Assembly (NCBI GenBank): GCA_903906635.1
Contig: CAIVLE010000088.1
Coordinates: 1 to 64,000, forward strand
Direction of reading: 5' to 3'
Length of the DNA: 64,000 nt
Source of the DNA: an uncultured Burkholderiales bacterium
GTDB lineage: Bacteria; Pseudomonadota; Gammaproteobacteria; Burkholderiales; Burkholderiaceae_C
The position numbers and the translations under genes are program-made. This document shows, piece by piece, positions 44,002 to 56,459 of this stretch (within the stretch, counting starts at the first letter, position 1; every line of letters begins with the position of its first letter). The notes under the pieces are model-generated. The model saw only the letters and a program-made list of their open reading frames with translations. It did no database searches and was not told where the DNA came from.

Positions 44002-44919
44002 ATGGAATTTCAAAAGACCCCCGGCTGGCTCGACTGGTACAACGGCCCCAGCCAACCCACTTTCAAATTGCCCGCAGGCGCTGTGGATGCCCATTGCCAC
44101 GTGTTTGGTCCCGGCGCTGAGTTCCCGTATGCGCCCGAGCGCAAATACACCCCTTGCGATGCATCGAAAGACCAGTTGTATGCGCTGCGCGACCACCTGG
44201 GGTTTGCGCGCAACGTGGTGGTGCAAGCCACTTGTCACGGTGCAGACAATCGCGCCATGCTCGATGCCTTGGTCCACTCGGGTGGCAAAGCGCGTGGCGT
44301 GGCCACGGTCAAGCGCAGTGTGAGCGACGCCGAGTTGCAAGCCATGCACGATGTGGGGGTGCGTGGTGTGCGCTTTAACTTTGTCAAACGGTTGGTCGAC
44401 TTCACACCCAAAGACGAGTTGCTCGAAATTGCCGCTCGTGTTGCCAAATGGGGTTGGCATGTCGTGATTTATTTTGAAGCGGTGGACCTGCCTGAGTTGT
44501 GGGACTTCTTCACCGCATTGCCCACCACCGTGGTGGTCGACCACATGGGTCGACCCGATGTGACCAAGCCCGTGGATGGGCCTGAGTTTGAGTTGTTTGT
44601 GAAGTACATGCGAGAGCACCCCAACGTGTGGTGCAAGGTGACATGCCCCGAGCGTCTGACGGCAGCCGGTCCAAAAGCCTTGAATGGCGAGCAAAACGCC
44701 TACCAAGATGTGGTGCCGTTTGCCAAACGCATCGTAGACACCTTCCCCGATCGCGTGATTTGGGGTACCGACTGGCCCCACCCCAACTTGAAAGACCACA
44801 TGCCCGATGACGGTTTGTTGGTGGATTTCATTCCGCACATCGCCCCCACACCAGCCCAACAAAAACAGCTGCTGGTGGACAACCCGATGCGCTTGTACTG
44901 GCCTGAAGAGGTGGCATAA
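44002..44919 (+). CDS. ligI: 2-pyrone-4,6-dicarboxylate hydrolase
   Basis: FKLPAGAVDAHCHVFGPGAEFPYAPERKYTPCDASKDQLYALRDHLGFARNVVVQATCHGADNRAMLDAL: PDC hydrolase signature. Confidence 0.92.
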   Translation: MEFQKTPGWLDWYNGPSQPTFKLPAGAVDAHCHVFGPGAEFPYAPERKYTPCDASKDQLYALRDHLGFARNVVVQATCHGADNRAMLDALVHSGGKARGVATVKRSVSDAELQAMHDVGVRGVRFNFVKRLVDFTPKDELLEIAARVAKWGWHVVIYFEAVDLPELWDFFTALPTTVVVDHMGRPDVTKPVDGPEFELFVKYMREHPNVWCKVTCPERLTAAGPKALNGEQNAYQDVVPFAKRIVDTFPDRVIWGTDWPHPNLKDHMPDDGLLVDFIPHIAPTPAQQKQLLVDNPMRLYWPEEVA

Positions 44920-46240
<1,321 letters not shown>

Positions 46241-46257
46241 CCTCCCGGAGTAAATAC

Positions 46258-47214
46258 ATGAGCAAAACCATCAAAGTCGCCTTGGCGGGCGCAGGTGCAT
46301 TTGGCATCAAACATTTGGACGGCATCAAAAACATCGATGGCGTGGAAGTGGTCTCGTTGATCGGTCGTGAGCTGGACAAAACCAAAGAAGTGGCCAGCAA
46401 ATATGGCATCGGCCATGTCACCACCGATTTGGCCGACAGCTTGGCCTTGCCCGAAGTGGACGCAGTGATTTTGTGCACACCCACCCAAATGCACGCTTCA
46501 CAAAGCCTGGCTTGCTTGAAAGCTGGCAAGCATGTACAAGTGGAAATTCCCATGGCTGACAGCTGGAAAGATGCGGACGAGGTGGTGCGCGTGGCCAAAG
46601 AAACAGGCTTGGTGGCCATGTGTGGCCACACCCGTCGCTTCAACCCCAGCCACCAGTGGGTCCACCACAAAATCAAGGCCGGTGAATTCAACATCCAGCA
46701 AATGGATGTGCAAACGTATTTCTTTCGCCGCACCAACATGAATGCGCTGGGCCAAGCCCGCAGCTGGACCGACCACTTGCTGTGGCACCACGCTGCCCAC
46801 ACCGTGGACTTGTTCGCCTATCAAGCAGGCAGTCCAATTGTCAAAGCCAATGCAGTGCAAGGCCCGATTCACCCGACCCTGGGGATTGCCATGGACATGA
46901 GCATTCAGCTCCAAGCCGCCAACGGTGCCATCTGTACCTTGAGCTTGTCGTTCAACAACGACGGCCCTTTGGGGACTTACTTTCGCTACATCGGTGACAC
47001 GGGCACTTACTTGGCACGTTATGACGATTTGTTCACGGGCAAAGAAGAGCAGATCGACGTGTCCCAAGTGGCCGTGTCGATGAACGGCATTGAGTTGCAA
47101 GACCGCGAGTTTTTCTCTGCCATCCAAGAAGGCCGTGAGCCCAACAGCAGCGTGGCCCAGGTGTTGCCTTGCTACAAGGTGCTGCACGAGCTTGAATTGC
47201 AACTGAACGCTTGA
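46258..47214 (+). CDS. ligC: 4-carboxy-2-hydroxymuconate-6-semialdehyde dehydrogenase (Gfo/Idh/MocA family)
   Basis: KVALAGAGAFGIKHLDGIKNIDGVEVVSLIGRELDKTKEVASKYGIGHVTTDLADSLALPEVDAVILCTPTQMHA; directly after ligAB. Confidence 0.92.
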   Translation: MSKTIKVALAGAGAFGIKHLDGIKNIDGVEVVSLIGRELDKTKEVASKYGIGHVTTDLADSLALPEVDAVILCTPTQMHASQSLACLKAGKHVQVEIPMADSWKDADEVVRVAKETGLVAMCGHTRRFNPSHQWVHHKIKAGEFNIQQMDVQTYFFRRTNMNALGQARSWTDHLLWHHAAHTVDLFAYQAGSPIVKANAVQGPIHPTLGIAMDMSIQLQAANGAICTLSLSFNNDGPLGTYFRYIGDTGTYLARYDDLFTGKEEQIDVSQVAVSMNGIELQDREFFSAIQEGREPNSSVAQVLPCYKVLHELELQLNA

Positions 47215-47234
47215 ATCCACCCCACACAACTGCT

Positions 47235-48242
47235 ATGCAACAACGCCAGATTGGACCTTTCTCCGTTTCAGCCATTGGCCTGGGCTGCATGAACCTGAGC
47301 CACGCCTACGCTGCGCCGCCGACCCCCGAGGTGGCCAGCGCAGTTTTGCACCGTGCGCTGGACTTGGGGTGCACGCTGTTTGACACGGCTGCCCTGTATG
47401 GGTTTGGCGCCAACGAAACGCTGGTGGGCAAGGTGCTCAAGGCGCACCGCCAGCAGATCACGCTGTGCAGCAAAGGCGGCATGGCGGGCGTCACGTTCCC
47501 TGATGGCGTCAAGCGTGTGATTGATGGACGGCCTGAAGCCATCCGACAAAACTGTGAAGACAGTTTGACTCGCTTGGGCACCGATGTGATCGATGTGTAC
47601 TACCTGCACCGCTGGGATAAAAAGGTACCCATTGAAGACAGCGTAGGCGCCATGAGCGACTTGGTGCGTGCTGGCAAGGTGCGCAGCATTGGGTTGAGCG
47701 AGGTGTCAGCCACCACACTGCGCAAAGCACACGCGGTGCACCCCATCGCGGCGGTGCAAACCGAGTATTCGCTGTGGACACGCAACCCTGAAATTGCGGT
47801 GCTGCAAACGTGTCGTGAACTGGGCGTTACCTTTGTGCCTTTTAGTCCCGTGGCGCGTGGTTTTATATGCGGCGAATTGCGCGAAGAAAGCGGCTTGGCC
47901 GCCAACGACATTCGCCGTGCCATGCCCCGTTTTGCGCCTGAGACGTATGCCGCCAATGTGAAGCTGCTGGACGCTTACCTAGCTTTGGCGCGTGAGCTGG
48001 GATGCACGCCCGCGCAACTGGCACTGGCGTGGTTGTTGCACAAAGACAGCACCTTGATTCCTATTCCCGGCACACAAAATATGGGTCATTTGCAAGACAA
48101 CCTGGCGGCCTCAGCGGTGGTGCTCTCACCACAACACATGCACCGGCTGGAGGCTTTGATCAACACCCAGACCGTCAAAGGTTTGCGCTACAACGCGCAG
48201 AACATGACGGAAGTCGACACCGAAGAATTTTTCACGGCCTAA
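47235..48242 (+). CDS. Aldo/keto reductase
   Basis: MQQRQIGPFSVSAIGLGCMNLSHAYAAPPTPEVASAVLHRALDLGCTLFDTAALYGFGANETLVGKVLK: AKR signature. Confidence 0.92.
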   Translation: MQQRQIGPFSVSAIGLGCMNLSHAYAAPPTPEVASAVLHRALDLGCTLFDTAALYGFGANETLVGKVLKAHRQQITLCSKGGMAGVTFPDGVKRVIDGRPEAIRQNCEDSLTRLGTDVIDVYYLHRWDKKVPIEDSVGAMSDLVRAGKVRSIGLSEVSATTLRKAHAVHPIAAVQTEYSLWTRNPEIAVLQTCRELGVTFVPFSPVARGFICGELREESGLAANDIRRAMPRFAPETYAANVKLLDAYLALARELGCTPAQLALAWLLHKDSTLIPIPGTQNMGHLQDNLAASAVVLSPQHMHRLEALINTQTVKGLRYNAQNMTEVDTEEFFTA

Positions 48243-48260
48243 TCTTGGCTCGGGCCTGAC

Positions 48261-49250
48261 TCAGTCAATGGTGACGCCGCCGTTTTTGATGACTTGACGC
48301 CAGCGCTCGGTGTCTTCTCGCATCCATTGCGCCATCTCCTCAGGGGTATTGCCCACAGGCTCTGCGCCGGCTTCTGCAAAGCGGCGTGCAACATCGGGGC
48401 TGCGCAAAACTTCGGCCAGGGCGGTCGATAACTTTTGTGCAATGGCGGTGGGTGTTTTGGGTGGGGCGACCACGGCAAACCAAGTCACCGCAATGACTCC
48501 TGGCACGATTTCTTGCATAGCAGGAATCTGGGGCAACTGGCTTTGACGCTTGCTGCTGGTGACGGCCAACATCTTGAGCTTGCCGCTGCGCAGGTGAGAG
48601 CTCGCTTGTGAGACGTTGCCAAACATGAGGTGCACATGACCGGCCAATAAGTCGGCCATCGCAGGTGCGTCGCCTTTGTAGGGCACGTGCACCATGCGCA
48701 CGCCTGTTTTTTGTCTGAACATCTCCGCCGTCAAATGCGAGGTCGAGCCATTGCCTTGGGAGGCGTAGCTCAGCTTGTCAGGATTGGCCTTGGCGTATTG
48801 GATCAACTCTTGCACGGTGTTGACGGGGACCGAAGGGTGAACCATCAGCGCGTTGGGCACCATGCACAAGATGGTGATGGGCGTGAACTTGGCCGGGTCG
48901 TAATTGATTTTCGGGTACAGGCTCACGTTGATAGACAAGGAGGGCGGGGGGGCCGCCATCAAGGTGTAGCCATCGGGTTCTGCGTTGTAGAGGTACTCCG
49001 CTGCGATGTTGCCTGCAGCGCCGGGCTTGTTGTCAACCACGACGACTTGTCCGAGCTTGGCTCCCAAGCCCTCTGCGACCCAGCGCGGAAACATGTCTGC
49101 CGAGCCCCCCGCTGGGTTGGGGACCCAGAGTTTGATGCTCTTGCTCGGCCATACAGCAGCCGTTTGCGCCGCTGCGGGCTGGGCTGCCATGGGCAGCGCC
49201 AATGCCAGTGTGTAACTCAGAAAATCGCGTCGTTGCGGTCTGTTGGCCAT
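48261..49250 (-). CDS. Tripartite tricarboxylate transporter (Bug family) substrate-binding protein (TphC-like position)
   Basis: WPSKSIKLWVPNPAGGSADMFPRWVAEGLGAKLGQVVVVDNKPGAAGNIAAEYLYNAEPDGYTLM; co-directional with the Rieske dioxygenase genes. Confidence 0.92.
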   Translation of the reverse strand: MANRPQRRDFLSYTLALALPMAAQPAAAQTAAVWPSKSIKLWVPNPAGGSADMFPRWVAEGLGAKLGQVVVVDNKPGAAGNIAAEYLYNAEPDGYTLMAAPPPSLSINVSLYPKINYDPAKFTPITILCMVPNALMVHPSVPVNTVQELIQYAKANPDKLSYASQGNGSTSHLTAEMFRQKTGVRMVHVPYKGDAPAMADLLAGHVHLMFGNVSQASSHLRSGKLKMLAVTSSKRQSQLPQIPAMQEIVPGVIAVTWFAVVAPPKTPTAIAQKLSTALAEVLRSPDVARRFAEAGAEPVGNTPEEMAQWMREDTERWRQVIKNGGVTID

Positions 49251-49269
49251 GGTGGAGTTCTTCTACACA

Positions 49270-49752
49270 TCAAAGGGGGATGACAAGCAAGGTTTCCACG
49301 ATGCGCGAATCGTAGACAAATCTGCGGCTTTTGAATTTGGGGCCCTCGGGCGTGATGACCACCTCATCTTGGCATTGCCCCGTTGAGAAGACTTTCATGT
49401 CGCCGTCCAACTCCATGGTGCGTATCACCAAAAAGTTCGAGCGCACCTGCAGCACGTCGCCATCTTGCCCCACGATTTGCACACCCGAGATGATGTGTCG
49501 GTAATGATGGGGTTGGTAAATGTTGGCAATGCGCATGGACAAGATGCGGTCTCTCAGCTGCGCTGCGCTGTGGGCGTCAATGATGGCCATAGGCAGCTGC
49601 CGGTCACGGTTGAACTTGGACTGCACGGTGTAGCGCCCATCGTCTAGCAGCAACTGGGTGACGGCCTCGACCTGATCTTCATCAATCAGACGCGCCCACT
49701 CGTAGATCAGGTTTTCAACGGCGCGATGGTGTGATTCAGCGTACATCTTCAT
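49270..49752 (-). CDS. Aromatic-ring-hydroxylating dioxygenase beta subunit
   Basis: MKMYAESHHRAVENLIYEWARLIDEDQVEAVTQLLLDDGRYTVQSKFNRDRQLPMAIIDAHSAAQLRDRILSMRIANIYQPHHYRHIIS: RHD beta; ATGA overlap with alpha stop. Confidence 0.9.
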   Translation of the reverse strand: MKMYAESHHRAVENLIYEWARLIDEDQVEAVTQLLLDDGRYTVQSKFNRDRQLPMAIIDAHSAAQLRDRILSMRIANIYQPHHYRHIISGVQIVGQDGDVLQVRSNFLVIRTMELDGDMKVFSTGQCQDEVVITPEGPKFKSRRFVYDSRIVETLLVIPL

Positions 49753-51050
49753 GCCAGCCCCATGTCGTTGCGGTAGTTGTGCCAAAAGTTTCGGATGGCT
49801 CTTTCCGAGAGTTTGCTGCTGCCGCCACTGACCAAGTCTTTGCCACCCATTTCAATGAATGACTCGCCACTTTCGCCATCGGCCATGGCCTTTTGCATCA
49901 TCTCGCACACGGCGGCGTCTTCAACCGAAATCATGCCCGCAGAGCCTGCCAGGTTGGCTTGAGTCAGACGCACTTGGGTGGTGGCCTCGTCGTCGTCTTC
50001 AAATCCAAAATAAGTCCATACCAAATCGCATTGACCAGGTCCTTTGGGCAAGAGTTGTCGGGTGGCCAAGCTGTTGGCAATTTGGTGCAACACAAAGGAG
50101 GGGTAGGCGGTCAAAATTTGAACGCTGACTCCGTCCCCATATTCATCTCGCCACTTCAAGATGCTGGGGTCTTCCAGCTTCAAACCGTCGTTGTGCGAGC
50201 GCAGGTCGGAGGCTGTTTTATCAAAGTCTGTGGAGGTTTTTTCAGTGCCGGCCTTGGTATAAAAGTACACATGTCGCCCGCTCGCGTCCAAGGTCATGCC
50301 GGACTCTTGGGATTGCCGAGACAAGCCAAACGTGCCGTAGAAGGTGTGCAAGATGTTGGCGTGGTAGGAGTCTCGTGGGTTCTCGTGGTAAGCCTTCCAG
50401 TTGGCATGGATGCGTTGTGTGTCATAGCCCAACACTTTGAGCGGCTTGTGGAGCACGCGGCGAATGCCATGTGCTACGTCGCCCAACCAGTCTTGCAGAG
50501 CAGGCGTGTCGTCGCTGAAGCTTGCGAAAACCAAGCCACAAATTGTCTCGACCCGCAATTTGCGCAAGCCGTGCTCACTGTTTTTGAAATCTTTGGGCAG
50601 GCCGCCTTCTCCGCGAAGGCCGTGGGCAAATGCGGCGTGCGTCAAGTCGCCTTTGAGGTTGTAGTTCCAGGCGTGGTAGACGCAGTAGAGTTTTTTGGCT
50701 TTGCCAAAGGCCTCGCGACACACCATGTTGCCGCGGTGAGCGCAGCGGTTAAGCACAGCATGCAAAGAGCCGTCCTCCGCGCGGGTCAGCACCACCGATT
50801 GCTCACCAATGTAGGTGGTTTTGAAGCTGCCGGCTTCGGGTACCTCGGCTTCTAAGCCAAGATAGTTCCAAGTTTTCCCTTGGAAAATGCGGACCTGCTC
50901 TTGGGCATAAATGTCTGGGTCGGTGTAGATCCAGTAGGGGGCACGGCTGCTGCCCTCGGCGGGCCACTTGCGCTCATGCTTGGGTGCCGGGGAGGGGGAG
51001 GGGGAGGCGGGCACGATGGGAATGGTGGTCTTGGCGTCTTGAGGGCACAT
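49749..51050 (-). CDS. Aromatic-ring-hydroxylating dioxygenase Rieske alpha subunit, resembling terephthalate 1,2-dioxygenase large subunit (TphA2)
   Basis: Rieske motif CAHRG...CVYHAWNYN; APYWIYTDPDIYAQEQVRIFQGKTWNYLGLEAEVPEAGSFKTTYIGEQSVVLTRAEDGSLHAVLNRCAHRG; Fe site region NWKAYHENPRDSYHANILHTF. Confidence 0.85.
   Translation of the reverse strand: MCPQDAKTTIPIVPASPSPSPAPKHERKWPAEGSSRAPYWIYTDPDIYAQEQVRIFQGKTWNYLGLEAEVPEAGSFKTTYIGEQSVVLTRAEDGSLHAVLNRCAHRGNMVCREAFGKAKKLYCVYHAWNYNLKGDLTHAAFAHGLRGEGGLPKDFKNSEHGLRKLRVETICGLVFASFSDDTPALQDWLGDVAHGIRRVLHKPLKVLGYDTQRIHANWKAYHENPRDSYHANILHTFYGTFGLSRQSQESGMTLDASGRHVYFYTKAGTEKTSTDFDKTASDLRSHNDGLKLEDPSILKWRDEYGDGVSVQILTAYPSFVLHQIANSLATRQLLPKGPGQCDLVWTYFGFEDDDEATTQVRLTQANLAGSAGMISVEDAAVCEMMQKAMADGESGESFIEMGGKDLVSGGSSKLSERAIRNFWHNYRNDMGLA
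50989..51011 (+). other. Potential G-quadruplex motif within the Rieske alpha gene (template strand)
   Basis: GGGGAGGGGGAGGGGGAGGCGGG: four G3+ runs with 1-4 nt loops. Confidence 0.4.
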
Positions 51051-51226
51051 GCTGCGTTGCGTCAGAAATAAAGTTGACAAAAGATACACGCCACGCTGCA
51101 GCTCATGTGTCTTGCACACGACTTTGAACGCACTGGGGATGTCAGAAAAGTCACAGCTGCGGTCGCTTAAGATTGGGTGTTGTGAATTTCACTTCTTTAC
51201 CCGTCAACCAACGTAACAAAGACACC

Positions 51227-53458
<2,232 letters not shown>

Positions 53459-53485
53459 CGCTGAACGCGACTGAGGTCGTACCGG

Positions 53486-53518
53486 GCCACCGCTGACTTG
53501 ATTGGCGGTGGCTTTTTT
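53486..53518 (+). terminator. Rho-independent terminator downstream of icd
   Basis: GCCACCGC-TGACTTGATTG-GCGGTGGC-TTTTTT. Confidence 0.85.
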
Positions 53519-53545
53519 AATCTTTGGAAAGAAAGTTCGTTGACC

Positions 53546-54157
53546 ATGAAAATTTTGTTTTCTCCCACCTCGCCCTATGTGCGCAAATGCATGGTGATGG
53601 CCATGGAGTTGGGATTGGATGCTCAGATCACCTTGCTGCCATCCAGTGCCCATCCGGTCAACCGCGATCGCAACATCATTGCGGCCAATCCTTTGGGCAA
53701 AGTCCCCACCTTCTTCACCGACGACGGACAAGTGTTGTACGACAGTCGAGTGATTTGTGAATACCTCAACGACTTGGGGCAAGGCCAGTTTTTTCCTGCG
53801 CAAGGGCCTGAGCGCTGGACGTCTTTGACTTTGCAGTCTTTGGGCGACGGCATGTTGGATGCAGCGTTGCTGGCCCGCTACGAAGATGTAGCGCGTCCTG
53901 AGGCATTGAAGTGGGCCGACTGGCGTGCAGGTCAAATCGACAAGATCAACACATCGCTTCAAGCCCTGGAGGTTGCACCCCAGACCTTGGCGAATCGGCT
54001 CGACATTGGCAGCCTCACCATCGGTTGTGCGTTGTGGTACGTGGACTTGCGGTTTCCAGAGCTGAACTGGCGCGAGCGCCACCCCCACGTAGCCGCTTGG
54101 TATGCCATCTACAGCCAGCGCCCAGCCATGTTGGCCAACTGGGCTTTACCTGCTTGA
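53546..54157 (+). CDS. Glutathione S-transferase family protein
   Basis: MKILFSPTSPYVRKCMVMAMELGLDAQITLLPSSAHPVNRDRNIIAANPLGKVPTFFTDDGQVLYDSRVICEYLN. Confidence 0.92.
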   Translation: MKILFSPTSPYVRKCMVMAMELGLDAQITLLPSSAHPVNRDRNIIAANPLGKVPTFFTDDGQVLYDSRVICEYLNDLGQGQFFPAQGPERWTSLTLQSLGDGMLDAALLARYEDVARPEALKWADWRAGQIDKINTSLQALEVAPQTLANRLDIGSLTIGCALWYVDLRFPELNWRERHPHVAAWYAIYSQRPAMLANWALPA

Positions 54158-54192
54158 ACCTGGCAAGGCCCGCGGGTTCACGCTTGATGGCC

Positions 54193-55080
54193 TCAGATCG
54201 AGGCAAACAGTTGTCCCCGTAGCCAAGCGTGCACGGGATCGTCTTGATGTCGCAAGTGCCAGATGGCATACATGGGCATGGACGGGGTCTCAAACGGCAA
54301 TGCTTCATCGGCTAAGCCATGCAGCAAACCTTCACGCAACAAGCCAGGAAGGGTCGTCAAACGGGGCGTACCCCGTACAAAGGCGGCAATGCCTGCAAAA
54401 CTGCTGAGGGTGACGGCAAAGTGTCGCTGGATGCCGCGTTGTCGCAGCACGTCGTCAATGTCCAATGCCCGTTTGGGTTGGTAAACCACGCTCACGTGCT
54501 CTGCGGCCACATAGGCTTTGAGGGAGCGGGGCGCTTGGCGAACTTGCGGGTCGTAAAACACCCGGTAGCTGTCGCTGAACAATCTTTTGTGCTTGATGTC
54601 GGTGGCGTCAGGCGGGCGCGGGCTGATGACCAATTGGCACTCTTGGTCACGCAGCATCTGCGCGCTGGGAATGTCAGAGGCAAGCACCCGCAAGGTGACC
54701 CCTGGTGCTTGGGCGCGTAGGCGGTTCAACAAACCAGGCAGCAGCAAATCGCGTTGCATGTCATTGGCTGCAATGGTGATGCACTGGTTCAGACGCGAGG
54801 GTTCAAACGCCCCGACATGCACAAATCCTTGCATCTGGTTGAGCAGGGTTTGGGCTTGCTGGGCCAAGGCCTCGGCGCGCGCAGTCGGCACAATGCCGCG
54901 CCCAGACTTGACAAACAAGTTGTCGCCCACGATGGCCCGCAAACGATCGAGTTGATGGCTGACGGCCGATTGGGTGACACCCAGGGTGAGGGCTGCTCGG
55001 GTGACCGAACCGTGTTCGATGACCGTGCTCAAGAGCTTGAGCAAATGCCCGTCCAAATCCAAATGATCAAATTTTTTCAT
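54193..55080 (-). CDS. LysR family transcriptional regulator, divergent from second ligAB
   Basis: MKKFDHLDLDGHLLKLLSTVIEHGSVTRAALTLGVTQSAVSHQLDRLRAIVGDNLFVKSGRGIVPTARAEALA. Confidence 0.92.
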   Translation of the reverse strand: MKKFDHLDLDGHLLKLLSTVIEHGSVTRAALTLGVTQSAVSHQLDRLRAIVGDNLFVKSGRGIVPTARAEALAQQAQTLLNQMQGFVHVGAFEPSRLNQCITIAANDMQRDLLLPGLLNRLRAQAPGVTLRVLASDIPSAQMLRDQECQLVISPRPPDATDIKHKRLFSDSYRVFYDPQVRQAPRSLKAYVAAEHVSVVYQPKRALDIDDVLRQRGIQRHFAVTLSSFAGIAAFVRGTPRLTTLPGLLREGLLHGLADEALPFETPSMPMYAIWHLRHQDDPVHAWLRGQLFASI

Positions 55081-55168
55081 GGAATAGATGAGTTCTAAGC
55101 TATTTATTTTATGAGTACGGCGCCACATACTTGAACCCATAGACACGATTTGTGTTTCAGGAGACTCC

Positions 55169-55519
55169 ATGCAACCCGTCCATACGCCTATTCCAGGTAC
55201 CACCTTGTTTGACGGTGAGCAAGCCCAAAAGGGCTACTCGCTCAACAAGATGTGTTTTTCTTTCAACAGCGCCGATCAACGCCAAGCCTTCAAAGCCGAC
55301 GAAGAGGCCTACATGCGCAGCTACGGTTTGAATGCGCAACAAGCCCATGCGATTCGCTCGCGTGATGTGCTGGGCTTGATTGCTGCGGGAGGCAATGTGT
55401 ATTACTTGGCCAAGTTTGCAGGCATCTTGGGCCTCGATGTCCAAGACTTGGGGGCTGCACAAACAGGCATGACCAAAGAGGCCTTTAAAGCCAAGCTGCG
55501 CGCAGCGGCCAACTCATAA
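55169..55519 (+). CDS. LigA-like extradiol dioxygenase alpha subunit (second copy)
   Basis: MQPVHTPIPGTTLFDGEQAQKGYSLNKMCFSFNSADQRQAFKADEEAYMRSYGLNAQQAHAIRSRDVLGLIAAGGNVYYLAKFAGILGLDVQDLGAAQTGMTKEAF. Confidence 0.9.
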   Translation: MQPVHTPIPGTTLFDGEQAQKGYSLNKMCFSFNSADQRQAFKADEEAYMRSYGLNAQQAHAIRSRDVLGLIAAGGNVYYLAKFAGILGLDVQDLGAAQTGMTKEAFKAKLRAAANS

Positions 55520-55538
55520 ACCCACAGGAGCACACAAC

Positions 55539-56375
55539 ATGGCACACATCGTTGGCGGTCTCGCCACCTCACACATCCCCTCGATTGGCGGCGCCATTGC
55601 CAAAGGCTTGCAACAAGACCCCTACTGGAAGCCGTTTTTCGATGGCTTTCCTGCCATCCGTGAGTGGTTGGGTCATGCCAAGCCTGATGTGGCGGTGGTG
55701 TTCTACAACGACCATGGCTTGAACTTCTTTCTCGACAAGATGCCCACCTTTGCGGTAGGAGCTGCGGCGCAATACAACAACGCTGACGAAGGCTGGGGTA
55801 TTCCCACCTTGCCCCCCTTCAAAGGCGCGCCTGACTTGTCATGGCACATCATCAACCAATTGGTGGACAACGAGTTTGATGTGGTCACCTGCCAAGAAAT
55901 GTTGGTCGACCACGCCTTCACCTTGCCCTTGAAGTTGTTTTGGCCTGACAACGTGTGCCCGGTGCTGACGGTACCCATTTGCATCAACACCGTGCAGTTT
56001 CCGCTGCCCTCGGCCAAGCGTTGTTACAAACTGGGACAAGCCGTGGGGGACGCCATTCGCAGCTGGGGCAGTGATTTGAATGTGGTGGTGTTGGGCACCG
56101 GTGGCTTGAGCCATCAGCTCGATGGTGAGCGTGCGGGGCACATCAACAAAGCGTTTGATTTGGAGTTCTTGGAGAGTTTGAAGCACAACCCAGAATGGGC
56201 GACGCAGTTCAGCATCCATGAGTTGGTGGAAAAAGCTGGGACCCAAGGCATTGAGCTCTTGAATTGGTTGGCCATGCGAGCTGCCTTGGGCCAAACTGTG
56301 TCGACGGTGCATCAGAACTACCACATACCCATTTCCAACACGGCCACAGGCGTGCTGGCGTTGCAGGCGGGTTGA
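55539..56375 (+). CDS. LigB-like class III extradiol dioxygenase beta subunit (second copy)
   Basis: MAHIVGGLATSHIPSIGGAIAKGLQQDPYWKPFFDGFPAIREWLGHAKPDVAVVFYNDHGLNFF...GTGGLSHQLDGERAGHINKAFD. Confidence 0.92.
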   Translation: MAHIVGGLATSHIPSIGGAIAKGLQQDPYWKPFFDGFPAIREWLGHAKPDVAVVFYNDHGLNFFLDKMPTFAVGAAAQYNNADEGWGIPTLPPFKGAPDLSWHIINQLVDNEFDVVTCQEMLVDHAFTLPLKLFWPDNVCPVLTVPICINTVQFPLPSAKRCYKLGQAVGDAIRSWGSDLNVVVLGTGGLSHQLDGERAGHINKAFDLEFLESLKHNPEWATQFSIHELVEKAGTQGIELLNWLAMRAALGQTVSTVHQNYHIPISNTATGVLALQAG

Positions 56376-56390
56376 ACGAGTGAGCCCATA

Positions 56391-56425
56391 AAAAACCCCC
56401 GCCAAGCGTTGCCACTTGCGGGGGA
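56391..56425 (-). terminator. Rho-independent terminator of rpoD (minus strand)
   Basis: On minus: CCCCCTCCCCCGCAAGTGGCAACGCTTGGCGGGGGTTTTT; bulged stem CCCCCGCAAG/CTTGGCGGGGG followed by T-run; lies just beyond the rpoD stop. Confidence 0.75.
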
Positions 56426-56459
56426 GGGGGCACCCAACGCTTGGTTGGGTACGGCCAGC

